64,000 bases of DNA from Negadavirga shengliensis (GTDB taxonomy: Bacteria > Bacteroidota > Bacteroidia > Cytophagales > Cyclobacteriaceae), in assembly GCF_042652345.1 (NCBI RefSeq), contig NZ_JBHSJJ010000001.1:186001-250000 (forward strand). Reading direction: 5' to 3'. Positions within the stretch are counted from its first letter, which is position 1, and every line of letters begins with the position of its first letter. Shown here in pieces: positions 32,211 to 41,239 of this stretch. The notes beneath the pieces were generated by a model, which was not told the DNA's origin, did no database searches, and saw only the letters and a program-made list of their open reading frames with translations. Both the position numbers and the translations under genes were made by a program.

Positions 32211-33865
32211 TCAGAATTACCCTCTTTTCCTGTCAAATCTTTACTCCTGATCAGTCTGTTGAGAAGAATAATGGGGATTATTCCTGTCAGGATAATGATC
32301 AGGGAAGCATTGGCCGACTCCGCTATCATCTCATTGGTGGCCATGTCAAATGCCTTGGTGGCCAGCGTCTGATAGTTGAACGGACGAAGGATCAAAGTTA
32401 AGGGTAATTCTTTTAAAACGTCTACAAAAACAAGCAATATACCGCTGAAAAGACTGGTTTTTATCAATGGCAAGTCCACTTTATAGAGGGTTTTCCAGGT
32501 TCCTGTGCCCAAGAGCCTGCTGGCCTCATTCACATGAATGCCGATTTTCTGAAATCCCGCATCAATGGGATTATAACCCACGGCCATGAACCTGACCACG
32601 TAGGCAAAAACCAATGCAAAGATTGTCCCTGAGAAAAGCAGGCCCACTGATCCGGGTGAAAAATTCCCCATCAGCCAGCGGTCAAACCCAAGTAAAGGAA
32701 TCATGATGCCCACCGCAATCACCGCTCCGGGAATGGCATAGCCCAGGGTTGAAATCTTGGTAATGTTACGCATCCATTTGAAGGGGCTTAACCTCAGGCT
32801 GTACAGAAGGATGACGGACAAGACCACCACTATAAGTCCTGCCCCGGCTGCAAGGCTAAAACTCCTGAAAACCAAGAGCAGGAAGTTCCAGTCCATTACC
32901 TTTTCATAGGTCAAAAACACCCATTGCACGATCTGGACAAACGGCACAAAAAAACCGATCATGAATACAAAAGTACATATGCCCGTGAAAAGCCATTGCT
33001 TGTTCCTGGACAGCTCCACCCTCTGGAGGGGCTTTGACATGGAATTGCACTGTGAATATTTTTTATTTCCCCGCTGCACCCCTTCCAAATAAAGGATAAC
33101 AAATACCATTACCATCAGAATGGCCGCCAAGTAAATGGCCGTCGCCACATCACCCATAGAAAACCATGCCCTGAAGATACCGGTGGTGAACGTATTCACC
33201 CCAAAGTATTTCACGGTACCATAATCATTCAGGACTTCCATCGATGCCAGAGCTATACCGCCCACTATAGCCGGTCTCGCCATTGGCAGCGCCACTTTAA
33301 AAAAGGTATGCCACCGGTTACTCCCCAGAAGGGCAGATGCCTCCTGCAAAGTCTTCGATTGCTGCAGAAATGAAGCCCTGGACAAAAGGTACACGTACGG
33401 AAACAAGGTAATGGACAAGATAAACACGGCACCTGGAAGGTTCATGATATCAATAAGGCTCCCTTTCAAACTAATACCCAGGCTGTTTCTCAAAAATGCC
33501 TGGATAGGGCCGGAGTAATCCAACAAACCCACATAGGTATACGCCATGATGTAAGCCGGAAAACCCAAAGGAAGGAGGAGCAGCCACTCAAAATACCTTC
33601 TGCCCGGAAAACTGTAGTTGGTGACCAGCCAGGCAGTAGAAACCCCAAGCAACAACGTCGAAAAAGCCATCCCCAACAGTATCAGGATGGTATTCTTAAA
33701 ATATTCAAAAAGCAAGGTTTCCGTTAGATGTGCCCAACTGTCCCCGGGAGGTTCGAATATTTTGATCAAAATGGAAAACAAAGGTGTGGCCACCAGCAAC
33801 AAAATCAGGATGGTGCCTGTCATCCAGCGGTTCCACCAGTAATAATTTTGCTTTGATACTTCCAA
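32207..33865 (-). CDS. fbpB: Ferric-iron type ABC transporter permease (FbpB-like, two fused halves)
   Basis: The 552-residue protein has about 12 membrane helices in two homologous halves, as in FbpB/SfuB. Each half carries a cytoplasmic EAA-type loop that docks on the ATPase (EASALLGSNRWHTFFKVALPMARPAI in the first half; EASRLLGTGTWKTLYKVDLPLIKTSL in the second). It forms the channel of the importer in the inner membrane. It starts 33 bases after the binding-protein gene and ends with a 4-base overlap with fbpC. Normal length for this fused class. Confidence 0.93.
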   Translation of the reverse strand: MEVSKQNYYWWNRWMTGTILILLLVATPLFSILIKIFEPPGDSWAHLTETLLFEYFKNTILILLGMAFSTLLLGVSTAWLVTNYSFPGRRYFEWLLLLPLGFPAYIMAYTYVGLLDYSGPIQAFLRNSLGISLKGSLIDIMNLPGAVFILSITLFPYVYLLSRASFLQQSKTLQEASALLGSNRWHTFFKVALPMARPAIVGGIALASMEVLNDYGTVKYFGVNTFTTGIFRAWFSMGDVATAIYLAAILMVMVFVILYLEGVQRGNKKYSQCNSMSKPLQRVELSRNKQWLFTGICTFVFMIGFFVPFVQIVQWVFLTYEKVMDWNFLLLVFRSFSLAAGAGLIVVVLSVILLYSLRLSPFKWMRNITKISTLGYAIPGAVIAVGIMIPLLGFDRWLMGNFSPGSVGLLFSGTIFALVFAYVVRFMAVGYNPIDAGFQKIGIHVNEASRLLGTGTWKTLYKVDLPLIKTSLFSGILLVFVDVLKELPLTLILRPFNYQTLATKAFDMATNEMIAESANASLIIILTGIIPIILLNRLIRSKDLTGKEGNSE

Positions 33866-33898
33866 GATTATTTAACTTTAACTCCCCATTTGACACGG

Positions 33899-34924
33899 CT
33901 ACCTCCAGCCTACCCTGTCAAAGATGACCACGGCCTGGCTGTTGTATTTTCCTAAAAGTGACAAATTAACGCTGTCCTCTTTAAAGTCACCCCAGCTCCT
34001 AAGCAACTCCGACGGCATGATCTTTTCATTCACGGGGTATTCATAATTGATGTTGGCCAACAATTCCTGGGCTTTTTCTCCTGAGAGAAACTCCAACAAT
34101 TTGACAGCATTCTCTTTATGGGGAGCATGGCGGGTGACGCCTGCTCCGGATATGTTGATATGGGTGCCCCTATCCTGTTGATTTGGAAAGAAAATCCCCA
34201 CTTGCTGAGCGGCCTTTACCTCCTCCTGATTGGAATCATTGAGCATGATGCCGATATAATAACTGTTGACGATGGCCACATCCCCCTCTCCTGCAGCCAC
34301 GGCTTTCACTTGGTCACGGTCACTCCCTTTAGGATTTCTGGCCATATTCGAAAGGAGCTTGGCTGCCCAATCCCGGGCTTTTTCTTCCCCATGAGCCGCT
34401 ATCATGGAAGCCAGCAAGGATTGGTTGTAGATGTTCTCCGAGGACCTTGTCAATACCCTGCCTTTCCACTTCTCATCCGTCAGCGCCTCATACGAATCCA
34501 GCTCATCCGCATTTACCCGGTCCTTGTGATAGGCGAAAATCCTGGCCCTGTAAGTCAGTCCAAACCAGTTGCCTCCAGGTTCCCTGAATTTTGCCGGGAT
34601 ATTTGCTTCCAATACATCTGACTGGATACTTTGAAGCAGTCCTTTTTCCTGCGCCCGGTGCAATCTCCCCGCATCCACGGTAATCAGCAGATCAGCCGGA
34701 GAACCTGCTCCTTCCAGTTCCAGCTTCTGTATCAACTCATCCGCGCTGGCACTTACCACGTTCACCTTGATACCGGTTTCCAGAGTAAATTGGTCGAAAA
34801 GTTGCTGGTCTGCCTCATAGTGTCTGTGGGTATAGACATTGACCACATCTGTAGATGATCCTCCGCACGAAACCCAACCCACCAAAAATGTCAACCCTAA
34901 CAGGTAACCGAAAATCTTATTCAT
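33899..34924 (-). CDS. fbpA: Ferric-iron type ABC transporter substrate-binding lipoprotein (FbpA-like)
   Basis: The 341-residue product (ATG at 34924) has a lipobox-like WVSC at Cys20. The mature part begins with a strand then VYTHRHYEADQQLFDQF, as in FbpA and FutA, and has AGSPADLLITVDAGRL and GEGDVAIVNSYYIG segments typical of periplasmic iron-binding proteins (family 1/13). It should catch Fe(III) outside the inner membrane and hand it to FbpB. An earlier ATG at 34948 falls within the -7 box of the promoter and was rejected. It is the first gene of the minus-strand operon and is divergent from oxyR. Confidence 0.9.
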   Translation of the reverse strand: MNKIFGYLLGLTFLVGWVSCGGSSTDVVNVYTHRHYEADQQLFDQFTLETGIKVNVVSASADELIQKLELEGAGSPADLLITVDAGRLHRAQEKGLLQSIQSDVLEANIPAKFREPGGNWFGLTYRARIFAYHKDRVNADELDSYEALTDEKWKGRVLTRSSENIYNQSLLASMIAAHGEEKARDWAAKLLSNMARNPKGSDRDQVKAVAAGEGDVAIVNSYYIGIMLNDSNQEEVKAAQQVGIFFPNQQDRGTHINISGAGVTRHAPHKENAVKLLEFLSGEKAQELLANINYEYPVNEKIMPSELLRSWGDFKEDSVNLSLLGKYNSQAVVIFDRVGWR

Positions 34925-34945
34925 ATTTAATCTAATTATCCGGAC

Positions 34946-34977
34946 CAAAATTAGGTATTATTTAAATCAAATCTAAA
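34946..34977 (-). promoter_or_regulatory. Promoter of the fbpABC-like operon
   Basis: Read on the minus strand: TTTA (34977-34974), a 20-base spacer, TAATTTTG (34953-34946). It fits TTTG-N19-21-TAnnTTTG with one mismatch. Transcription would start near 34940, 15 bases before the ATG. Its -33 region overlaps the place where a -33 box of the divergent oxyR promoter would lie, so a regulator bound there could act on both. Confidence 0.6.
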
Positions 34978-34995
34978 TAAAAAGAAAAAGATTTT

Positions 34996-35003
34996 TATAT
35001 TTG
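34996..35003 (+). promoter_or_regulatory. -7 element of the oxyR promoter
   Basis: TATATTTG is an exact TAnnTTTG match, 49 bases before the oxyR ATG. No exact -33 TTTG is at the right distance, as is common for regulated promoters. Confidence 0.55.
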
Positions 35004-35052
35004 TCTGAAAATTTCCAAAACGTGGGTTCCGACCTGTTTTAACACATTTTAA

Positions 35053-35985
35053 ATGACCATACAGCAACTAGAATACATCCTGGCTGTAGACAAATTCCGC
35101 CATTTCGGACATGCAGCCGAAGCCTGTTTTGTTACGCAACCCACATTAAGCGCGCAGGTGGGAAAATTGGAAAAAGAGCTGGATGTGATCATTTTTGACA
35201 GGTCCAAAATGCCTGTGATCCCTACAGAAATAGGCGAAACCATCATTTCCCAAGCCAAGAAGGTGGTCTCCGAAAGTAAGGGTATTTACGAAATGGTGGC
35301 GCAGTTGAAAGGAGATATCAGCGGGCTGATCAAAATGGGCATCATCCCCACACTGGCCCCCTATCTTTTACCGCTTTTCATCAGGAATTTCATCCAGAAA
35401 TACCCCAAAGTCCAACTTCAGGTGGAAGAGATGGTCACTGAGGACATCATCAAAAAATTAAAAAACGATGAACTGGACCTGGGGATCGTGGTGACTCCGC
35501 TGGAAAACCCCGGCATTTTGGAAAAGCCGATCTTTTATGAAAAATTCTACAGCTATCTGTCCAGAAATCACCCTTTGTTGGAAAAGGAAAAGATACACGT
35601 CAAAGAAATCCCCATTGAAGACCTCTGGGTATTGCAACAGGGACATTGTTTTAGGGATCAGGTAATGAATTTATGTGAACAAACCAAGTTCCAAAGGATG
35701 AATTTTCACTACGAGAGCGGTTCCCTGGAAGGGCTCAAAAATATGGTCAACCGGTACAAAGGCGTCACCCTGCTCCCTGAGCTGGCCATTCAGGATCTGA
35801 ATGAGGAGGAACAAAGCCGGATTCGGGAATTTGACCAAGAACCGCCCATACGTGAGGTAAGCCTGGTGCTCACAAGAAGCTTTTTAAAGAAAAAACTCGT
35901 CTCCCTATTGTATGATGAGATCCTTGCGGTGATTCCAAAGCATATGAGCTCCAAAAATTACGGTAAGGTGGTAAATTTCAAATAG
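35053..35985 (+). CDS. oxyR: LysR-type peroxide-sensing regulator OxyR
   Basis: The 310-residue protein has an N-terminal LysR helix-turn-helix (residues 1-60; HFGHAAEACFVTQPTLSAQVGKLEKELDV) and a LysR effector domain (about 90-295). The two cysteines that form the sensing disulphide in E. coli OxyR are kept at exactly the same numbers: C199 and C208 in GHCFRDQVMNLC. Oxidation by hydrogen peroxide would switch its DNA binding. The ATG at 35053 has an A/T-rich leader. It is divergent from the ferric-iron importer operon, so control of iron uptake or autoregulation from the 128-base gap is likely. Confidence 0.93.
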   Translation: MTIQQLEYILAVDKFRHFGHAAEACFVTQPTLSAQVGKLEKELDVIIFDRSKMPVIPTEIGETIISQAKKVVSESKGIYEMVAQLKGDISGLIKMGIIPTLAPYLLPLFIRNFIQKYPKVQLQVEEMVTEDIIKKLKNDELDLGIVVTPLENPGILEKPIFYEKFYSYLSRNHPLLEKEKIHVKEIPIEDLWVLQQGHCFRDQVMNLCEQTKFQRMNFHYESGSLEGLKNMVNRYKGVTLLPELAIQDLNEEEQSRIREFDQEPPIREVSLVLTRSFLKKKLVSLLYDEILAVIPKHMSSKNYGKVVNFK

Positions 35986-36010
35986 TAGCTGAATTTCACC
36001 CAAAATACCT

Positions 36011-36018
36011 TATTTTTG
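36011..36018 (+). promoter_or_regulatory. -7 element of the M20 dipeptidase gene
   Basis: TATTTTTG is an exact TAnnTTTG match, 25 bases before the ATG at 36044. No good -33 box is seen. Confidence 0.45.
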
Positions 36019-36043
36019 GGCCTCACCTATTTAGCTATTGAAT

Positions 36044-37429
36044 ATGCCAACCAAGCAATATATTGAGGAAAATTCCCGGCGGTTTTTGGACGAGCTGATT
36101 GAATTACTGAAAATCCCCTCGGTGAGTGCTGATCCGGCTTTTAAGGAGGATGTTTTCAGGGCAGCGGATTATGTAAAAAACAGCTTGATAGATGCCGGCG
36201 CGGATCATGCCGAAATCTGTGCCACTGAGGGCTACCCCATCGTCTACGGTGAAAAAATCGTGGATAAGAAAGCGCCGACGGTTCTGGTATATGGCCATTA
36301 CGACGTACAACCTGCCGATCCCTATGAGTTATGGGATTCCTCTCCCTTTGAACCGGTCATCCGAAAAACGGACCGGCATCCGGAAGGAGCGATTTTTGCA
36401 AGGGGAGCGGCTGATGACAAAGGTCAGTTTTACATGCACGTGAAGGCGTTTGAAGCCATGCTTTCCAGTGGTGAACTCAACTGTAACGTGAAGTTCATGA
36501 TAGAGGGAGAGGAAGAGGTAGGTTCAGGGAACCTCGACAGCTTTGTGAAAAACAATCAGGAGAAACTCAAAGCTGATGTGGTATTGATTTCCGATACCAG
36601 CATGATTTCCCTGGAGCACCCTTCTGTTACCGTGGGGTTAAGGGGATTGGCCTATTTACAGGTGGAAGTAACCGGACCCAACAAGGACCTGCACAGCGGT
36701 ACTTTTGGAGGCGCTGTAGCCAACCCTATCAATGTTCTTTGCAGGATGATCGCTTCTTTACATGATGAAAATCAACAGGTTACTGTTCCGGGTTTTTATG
36801 ATAAAGTAGAGGAATACAGCGAAAATTACAGAAGGCAGCTCAACAAAGCGCCTTTTGACGAGAACGATTTCAAAAAGAAACTGGACATTGCCGAAACCTA
36901 TGGTGAAAAAGGTTACACTACCATAGAAAGGGTGGGCATCCGGCCCACGTTGGATGTCAACGGCATTTGGGGCGGCTATACCGGAGAAGGTGCCAAAACA
37001 GTGTTGCCCTCCAAGGCTTATGCCAAGATCTCCATGAGATTGGTTCCAGACCAGGACCACAAGGAAATCGCCCTGCTTTTTGAACAACACCTTAAAAAGA
37101 TTGCACCACCTGCCGTAAGCATAAAAGTTATGCCCCACCACGGAGGCCAGGCTGCCGTTATACCTACAGATTCTATTGGCTACAAAGCCGCGGAAGCAGC
37201 CATACAGGAGGCTTTTGGAAAAAAGGCCATCCCCACCCGGGAAGGTGGTTCCATCCCCATCACCGCTCTGTTTCAAAAAGTGCTGAAGCTGGATCCCATC
37301 CTTTTGGGCTTTGGACTGGATACCGATGCCATCCACTCTCCTAACGAACATTACGGGGTGAAAAATTATTTCAAGGGGATAGAAACCATCGCCCTTTTCT
37401 TTAAACACTTCCATGCCCTTTCTTCTTAA
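36044..37429 (+). CDS. M20 family metallo-dipeptidase
   Basis: The 461-residue protein has the M20/M25/M40 motifs: zinc-binding His in VYGHYDVQPADP, RGAADDKGQ, the catalytic-base Glu pair in EGEEEVGS, Asp in ISDTSM and the last His in HSPNEHYG. A dimerisation domain lies between about residues 200 and 330. It would hydrolyse di- or oligopeptides with two Zn ions in the cytoplasm. The TTG at 36038 is in frame but the ATG at 36044 is the natural start. It stands between oxyR and dsbD with no close operon. Confidence 0.92.
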   Translation: MPTKQYIEENSRRFLDELIELLKIPSVSADPAFKEDVFRAADYVKNSLIDAGADHAEICATEGYPIVYGEKIVDKKAPTVLVYGHYDVQPADPYELWDSSPFEPVIRKTDRHPEGAIFARGAADDKGQFYMHVKAFEAMLSSGELNCNVKFMIEGEEEVGSGNLDSFVKNNQEKLKADVVLISDTSMISLEHPSVTVGLRGLAYLQVEVTGPNKDLHSGTFGGAVANPINVLCRMIASLHDENQQVTVPGFYDKVEEYSENYRRQLNKAPFDENDFKKKLDIAETYGEKGYTTIERVGIRPTLDVNGIWGGYTGEGAKTVLPSKAYAKISMRLVPDQDHKEIALLFEQHLKKIAPPAVSIKVMPHHGGQAAVIPTDSIGYKAAEAAIQEAFGKKAIPTREGGSIPITALFQKVLKLDPILLGFGLDTDAIHSPNEHYGVKNYFKGIETIALFFKHFHALSS

Positions 37430-37530
37430 CGTCCAAAAACAGGCTTGGCCTTTTAGCGTTTAATCAGGAACTTATCATTCCGCTAATCCCTTATTTATAG
37501 AGGTCAAGCGCAAGCACAAAATACCGAACA

Positions 37531-39543
37531 ATGAGTGCACGAAATATAATATACAGCATCGCGGCAATTTTCCTGGTTTCATTCCCTGTCTTGGGGCAGG
37601 TTATTTCCCCTCCCCAATGGGACATTCAGCTTTCCAACCCCAATCCTGAACCCGGAGAGGAAACCGAACTGATCCTTAAAGCCAGCATTCCCAATGACTG
37701 GTACATCTATTCCAATGATTTTGATCCGGATCTGGGTCCGCTGTTGACGATACTTTCGCTGGACGACTCCGAAGGCATCAGCCCTGCAGGTGAGCTTGAG
37801 GCCATCAACCCTAAAACAAAATACGAGGAGATCTGGGAAGGTGATGTCACTTATTTTGACAAAACCGGTGAATTCAGACAGGCCATAAAGATAAATTCCC
37901 CCGATGCGGTCATCAAAGGCACTATAGAGTACCAGATGTGCTCTGACATCACCAATCAATGCATTAATTATGAGGAAGACTTTACCATCACACTCGGCGG
38001 GGAGGTGACGGACACCAATGGGTCAGATGATGCAGGCATCACGCAAGGAGACTTACCCGCGAGAAGCGAAACAGGAAATACCACTCAGTCCATCGTCACT
38101 TTCATGATCATCGCTTTTCTGGCCGGTCTGGCTGCCCTGCTGACCCCCTGTGTGTTTCCCATGATACCCATGACGGTGACCTTCTTTACAGGCAGAGCCC
38201 GTTCCAGATCCCAGGGCATCCGAAACGCATTCCTATATGGATTTTCCATCATAGCCATTTATACCATTGCGGGAACCATTGTAGCTGCCCTGCAAGGACC
38301 TGAATTTGCCAACTGGCTCTCCACTCATTGGGCGCCCAATGTCTTCTTCTTCGCCGTATTTATTTTCTTTGCTTTCGCTTTTTTGGGCATGTTTGAGCTT
38401 ACCTTGCCCTCGGGTCTGGTAAATAAAATTGATGCCAAGGCGGATAAGGGTGGCATGGCCGGTATCTTCTTTATGGCCTTTACTTTGGTTTTGGTGTCCT
38501 TTTCTTGCACAGGTCCTATCGTGGGATCCATCCTGATCAGCTCAGCCGGGGGAGAACTGGTAAAACCCGTCGTAGGCATGTTTGCTTTTTCCTTGGCTTT
38601 TGCTCTTCCATTTACCCTTTTCGCCGTATTCCCGGAATGGCTCAATTCTCTTCCCAAGTCAGGGGGATGGCTTAATTCCGTCAAGGTGGTCCTTGGCTTT
38701 CTGGAACTTGCGCTTGCCTTCAAATTCCTCAGCATAGCGGATCAGGTTTACCACTGGGGACTCCTGGACCGGGAAGTCTACCTCGCCATCTGGATTGTCA
38801 TCTTTGCTTTGCTGGGTCTTTATCTTTTGGGGAAAATCCGGCTACCGCATGACAGTCCGATGGAACACATCGGTGTGCCCAGACTGATGCTAGCCATTGT
38901 CACTTTGGTCTTTGTCGTTTATCTCATACCCGGCATGTGGGGAGCTCCCCTGAAGGCTCTTAGTGGTTACCTTCCCCCCATGTCTTCCCATGACTTTGAC
39001 CTGGTAAAGATCAGCCGGGAAAACATTTCCTCCGAAGCCCGGACCTTGGACGATGTGCCCAAATACGCTGATTTCCTCCATTTCCCCCACGGCATACAGG
39101 GATACTTTGACTATAATCAGGCATTGGCGGCGGCCAAAAGACAGAACAAGCCACTATTTATTGATTTTACGGGCCATGGCTGTGTCAACTGCCGTGAAAT
39201 GGAAGCCAGGGTCTGGTCCGATCCGAGGGTATTGAAAAGACTGAAAGAGGATTTTGTGATGGTGGCGCTTTATATAGATGAACGGCACACCCTTCCGGAA
39301 TCCGAATGGTACACTTCCGATTATGATGGCAAGGTAAAAAGCACCATAGGAAAACAAAACGCCGATCTGCAGATACGGCGGTTCAACAACAACGCACAGC
39401 CGTACTATGTCGTTCTTGACCACAACGAGGAGTTGCTCGCAGAACCTAAAGCCTATGATACCAACATACAAAACTTTATTGATTTTCTTGACGGGGCCAA
39501 ATCCGCATTTGAAAGGAACCAAGGCTTTTCAGTGCTTCAATAA
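37531..39543 (+). CDS. dsbD: Thiol:disulfide interchange protein DsbD
   Basis: The 670-residue protein has three parts. A signal peptide and an N-terminal DsbD-alpha domain hold Cys137 and Cys144 (CSDITNQC). A membrane domain of about eight helices carries cysteines in LLTPCVFPM and SFSCTGPIVG. A C-terminal thioredoxin domain has CVNC at Cys551 and Cys554. Electrons from cytoplasmic thioredoxin are passed across the inner membrane to periplasmic partners. The gene is complete and normal in length. It stands after the dipeptidase gene with 101 bases between, and ends before a short terminator. Confidence 0.95.
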   Translation: MSARNIIYSIAAIFLVSFPVLGQVISPPQWDIQLSNPNPEPGEETELILKASIPNDWYIYSNDFDPDLGPLLTILSLDDSEGISPAGELEAINPKTKYEEIWEGDVTYFDKTGEFRQAIKINSPDAVIKGTIEYQMCSDITNQCINYEEDFTITLGGEVTDTNGSDDAGITQGDLPARSETGNTTQSIVTFMIIAFLAGLAALLTPCVFPMIPMTVTFFTGRARSRSQGIRNAFLYGFSIIAIYTIAGTIVAALQGPEFANWLSTHWAPNVFFFAVFIFFAFAFLGMFELTLPSGLVNKIDAKADKGGMAGIFFMAFTLVLVSFSCTGPIVGSILISSAGGELVKPVVGMFAFSLAFALPFTLFAVFPEWLNSLPKSGGWLNSVKVVLGFLELALAFKFLSIADQVYHWGLLDREVYLAIWIVIFALLGLYLLGKIRLPHDSPMEHIGVPRLMLAIVTLVFVVYLIPGMWGAPLKALSGYLPPMSSHDFDLVKISRENISSEARTLDDVPKYADFLHFPHGIQGYFDYNQALAAAKRQNKPLFIDFTGHGCVNCREMEARVWSDPRVLKRLKEDFVMVALYIDERHTLPESEWYTSDYDGKVKSTIGKQNADLQIRRFNNNAQPYYVVLDHNEELLAEPKAYDTNIQNFIDFLDGAKSAFERNQGFSVLQ

Positions 39544-39619
39544 GAACCCTAAAGGCAAGTAATCCAGGTCCTGAAAATCCGCCCATAGGGGCCGGGGATT
39601 CCTCCGGAACCATAATTCC

Positions 39620-39637
39620 ACCCGCCACGCGGGTTTT
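39620..39637 (+). terminator. Terminator after dsbD
   Basis: ACCCGC-CAC-GCGGGT (6 bp, tight loop) followed by TTT lies about 77 bases after the dsbD stop codon. The stem is short but G/C-rich. Confidence 0.5.
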
Positions 39638-39678
39638 CCTACTGTTTAAAATCTTCGATACTTGGTGACGAACTTAAA

Positions 39679-40068
39679 TTATAAAATAATCTCACCTTTC
39701 TTCCGGTTATTGTTTTTATTGCCGTCCTCTGTCTTGACGATCAGGTGATATTTTAACCTTCTCTTTTTGGAAACATCAAACTTTTCCTCCGAAGTATAGA
39801 CGATGGATTTTCCGGGCTCCAACGGGGAAGTGACGGTTTCAAAACTCACCATTCTTCCATTTACCTTGAAAAACACCATATAGCTTCCTTCTGGAGCCGT
39901 CTGGCTACCTACGTTGCTGATGACATAGGTGAAGTACCGCTCCCCTGATTCCGTCTTCTTACAGACCACTTCAGAAGCTTCTAAATCAAAACTAAAACCC
40001 TGATTACCAGTAGATTGACTCATCAACAAAGCCATCATAAAAAACTGCGCTACGCTCAATAAAACCAT
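39679..40068 (-). CDS. Small exported protein of unknown function, beta-rich
   Basis: The 129-residue protein has an N-terminal hydrophobic signal-like segment (LLSVAQFFMMALLMSQ) and a beta-rich mature part (FSFDLEASEVVCKK, YFTYVISNVGSQTAPEGSYMVFFKVNGRMVSFETV), then a basic tail with an Asn/Lys run. The layout resembles CARDB-like or Ig-like surface domains, but I do not recognise a family. The ATG at 40068 follows a -7-like TAACTTTA on the minus strand (near 40095), so it is probably transcribed alone. The upstream ompH operon ends with a terminator before it. Confidence 0.6.
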   Translation of the reverse strand: MVLLSVAQFFMMALLMSQSTGNQGFSFDLEASEVVCKKTESGERYFTYVISNVGSQTAPEGSYMVFFKVNGRMVSFETVTSPLEPGKSIVYTSEEKFDVSKKRRLKYHLIVKTEDGNKNNNRKKGEIIL

Positions 40069-40101
40069 ATCCCTTACATTTTAATTACTCCCTAAAGTTA
40101 T

Positions 40102-40131
40102 AAAAAAAGCCCGATCCTGACAGGACCGGGC
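40102..40131 (-). terminator. Terminator of the CBS/nadK/bamA/ompH cluster
   Basis: On the minus strand GCCCGGTCCT / AGGATCGGGC is a 10-bp stem (one G-T pair) with a 3-base loop and seven T (bases 40108-40102). It is a strong intrinsic terminator 28 bases after the first ompH gene stop. Confidence 0.88.
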
Positions 40132-40158
40132 AAAATTTATTTTTTACTGTACTTTCTG

Positions 40159-40692
40159 TTAATTATTGGCAGGAGGTGTGATGCCCAATTTCGCCAACAC
40201 CAACTCCGTAAAAGGATCATCTTCTTTGGTGTAAAGCAAGACCGGTGACTGTCCGGCAGTCTCCGAGAAAACATGGGTATAGTTGTTTTCAGCGGCTACC
40301 GCATTGATGGCGTTGAATACTTTTTCCTGTAGGGGCTCCAACAACTCCTGAAGCTTCCGCTGATAAGAGGTCTGTGCATCTTCCCTGAATTTTTGAAGTT
40401 CCTGATCCAATCTTTGCAGCTGCTGTTCTTTTTCATTTCTGGCTTCCTCGGTCATGGTAGAAGCAGACTGCTGATACGTCTGTAATTGTCTTTGAAAATC
40501 CTGACCTTTTGTCTGCATCTGCTGGCCAAGTTGATTGCTATAGTCCTGGATATCAGCATCGATTTGTTCCATTTCCGGCATCAGGCTCATGATGTATTCC
40601 ACATTGGTGTATCCGATTTTGAGCTCCTGAGCACTGGCTACAAATCCAAAGCAAAGCATTGCAACTGCCGATAGGATGATTTTTGCTTTCAT
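40159..40692 (-). CDS. OmpH/Skp family periplasmic chaperone (second of two)
   Basis: The 177-residue protein has a signal peptide (ends near ASA-QEL) and the Skp core: a short beta start (IGYTNVEYIMSLMPEMEQI), a long coiled coil (about residues 45-125) and a closing helix/strand (ALNAINAVAAENNYTHVF). Skp trimers hold unfolded outer-membrane proteins in the periplasm. The gene follows a second ompH gene by 20 bases and a BamA gene, the usual setting. The strand that forms the Skp base looks normal. Length is ordinary. Confidence 0.9.
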   Translation of the reverse strand: MKAKIILSAVAMLCFGFVASAQELKIGYTNVEYIMSLMPEMEQIDADIQDYSNQLGQQMQTKGQDFQRQLQTYQQSASTMTEEARNEKEQQLQRLDQELQKFREDAQTSYQRKLQELLEPLQEKVFNAINAVAAENNYTHVFSETAGQSPVLLYTKEDDPFTELVLAKLGITPPANN

Positions 40693-40712
40693 AATGTTAA
40701 ACTTTGTTAATT

Positions 40713-41237
40713 TTAATTGTTTTCTTCTAATCCTAATTCTTCTAATACAAATTCTGAATAATCATGCCTGGGGTCCGTATAAATCATGGCCGTCGGACTG
40801 GATGCTTTATCGAAAAGAATCGCGATTCCGTTCCGCTTGGAAACCCGGTCTATGGCATCGTAAATCTTGGATTGGAGCGGCTGCAACAGTTCCGATTGTT
40901 TTTGGAAATACTGCCCGTTGACCCCAAAAATCCGGTTTTTGAACGCCGTAGCTGCCTTTTCTTTTTCCTTGATCAAAGCCATCCTTTCCTGGTACATCTC
41001 TTCTGTCAGCAGTACTTCCTCCGCCTTTAAAGCATTGTACATTTCCTTGATTTCACTCTCCAATTTCTGTGCCTCTTTTTTCCACTCATCCCCCAGGCTT
41101 TCCATCTCCCCCTGTATCTTCTTATAGTCCGGATGTTTGTTCAGGATATACTCTGTATCCACATACCCGATTTTTTGGCCCATCAGGGCAAACGGAAAAA
41201 GGCAAAGCAAAAGTAACAATTTCAGGCATTTTTCCAT
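40713..41237 (-). CDS. OmpH/Skp family periplasmic chaperone (first of two)
   Basis: The 174-residue protein has a signal peptide (MEKCLKLLLLLCLFPFALMGQ) and the Skp pattern IGYVDTEYILNKHPDYKKIQ, a long charged coiled coil, and GIAILFDKAS near the end. It is close in layout but not identical to the second copy downstream, so the two are likely an old tandem duplication with partial divergence. It starts 2 bases after bamA. Role: outer-membrane protein folding. Confidence 0.9.
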   Translation of the reverse strand: MEKCLKLLLLLCLFPFALMGQKIGYVDTEYILNKHPDYKKIQGEMESLGDEWKKEAQKLESEIKEMYNALKAEEVLLTEEMYQERMALIKEKEKAATAFKNRIFGVNGQYFQKQSELLQPLQSKIYDAIDRVSKRNGIAILFDKASSPTAMIYTDPRHDYSEFVLEELGLEENN

Positions 41238-41239
41238 AA

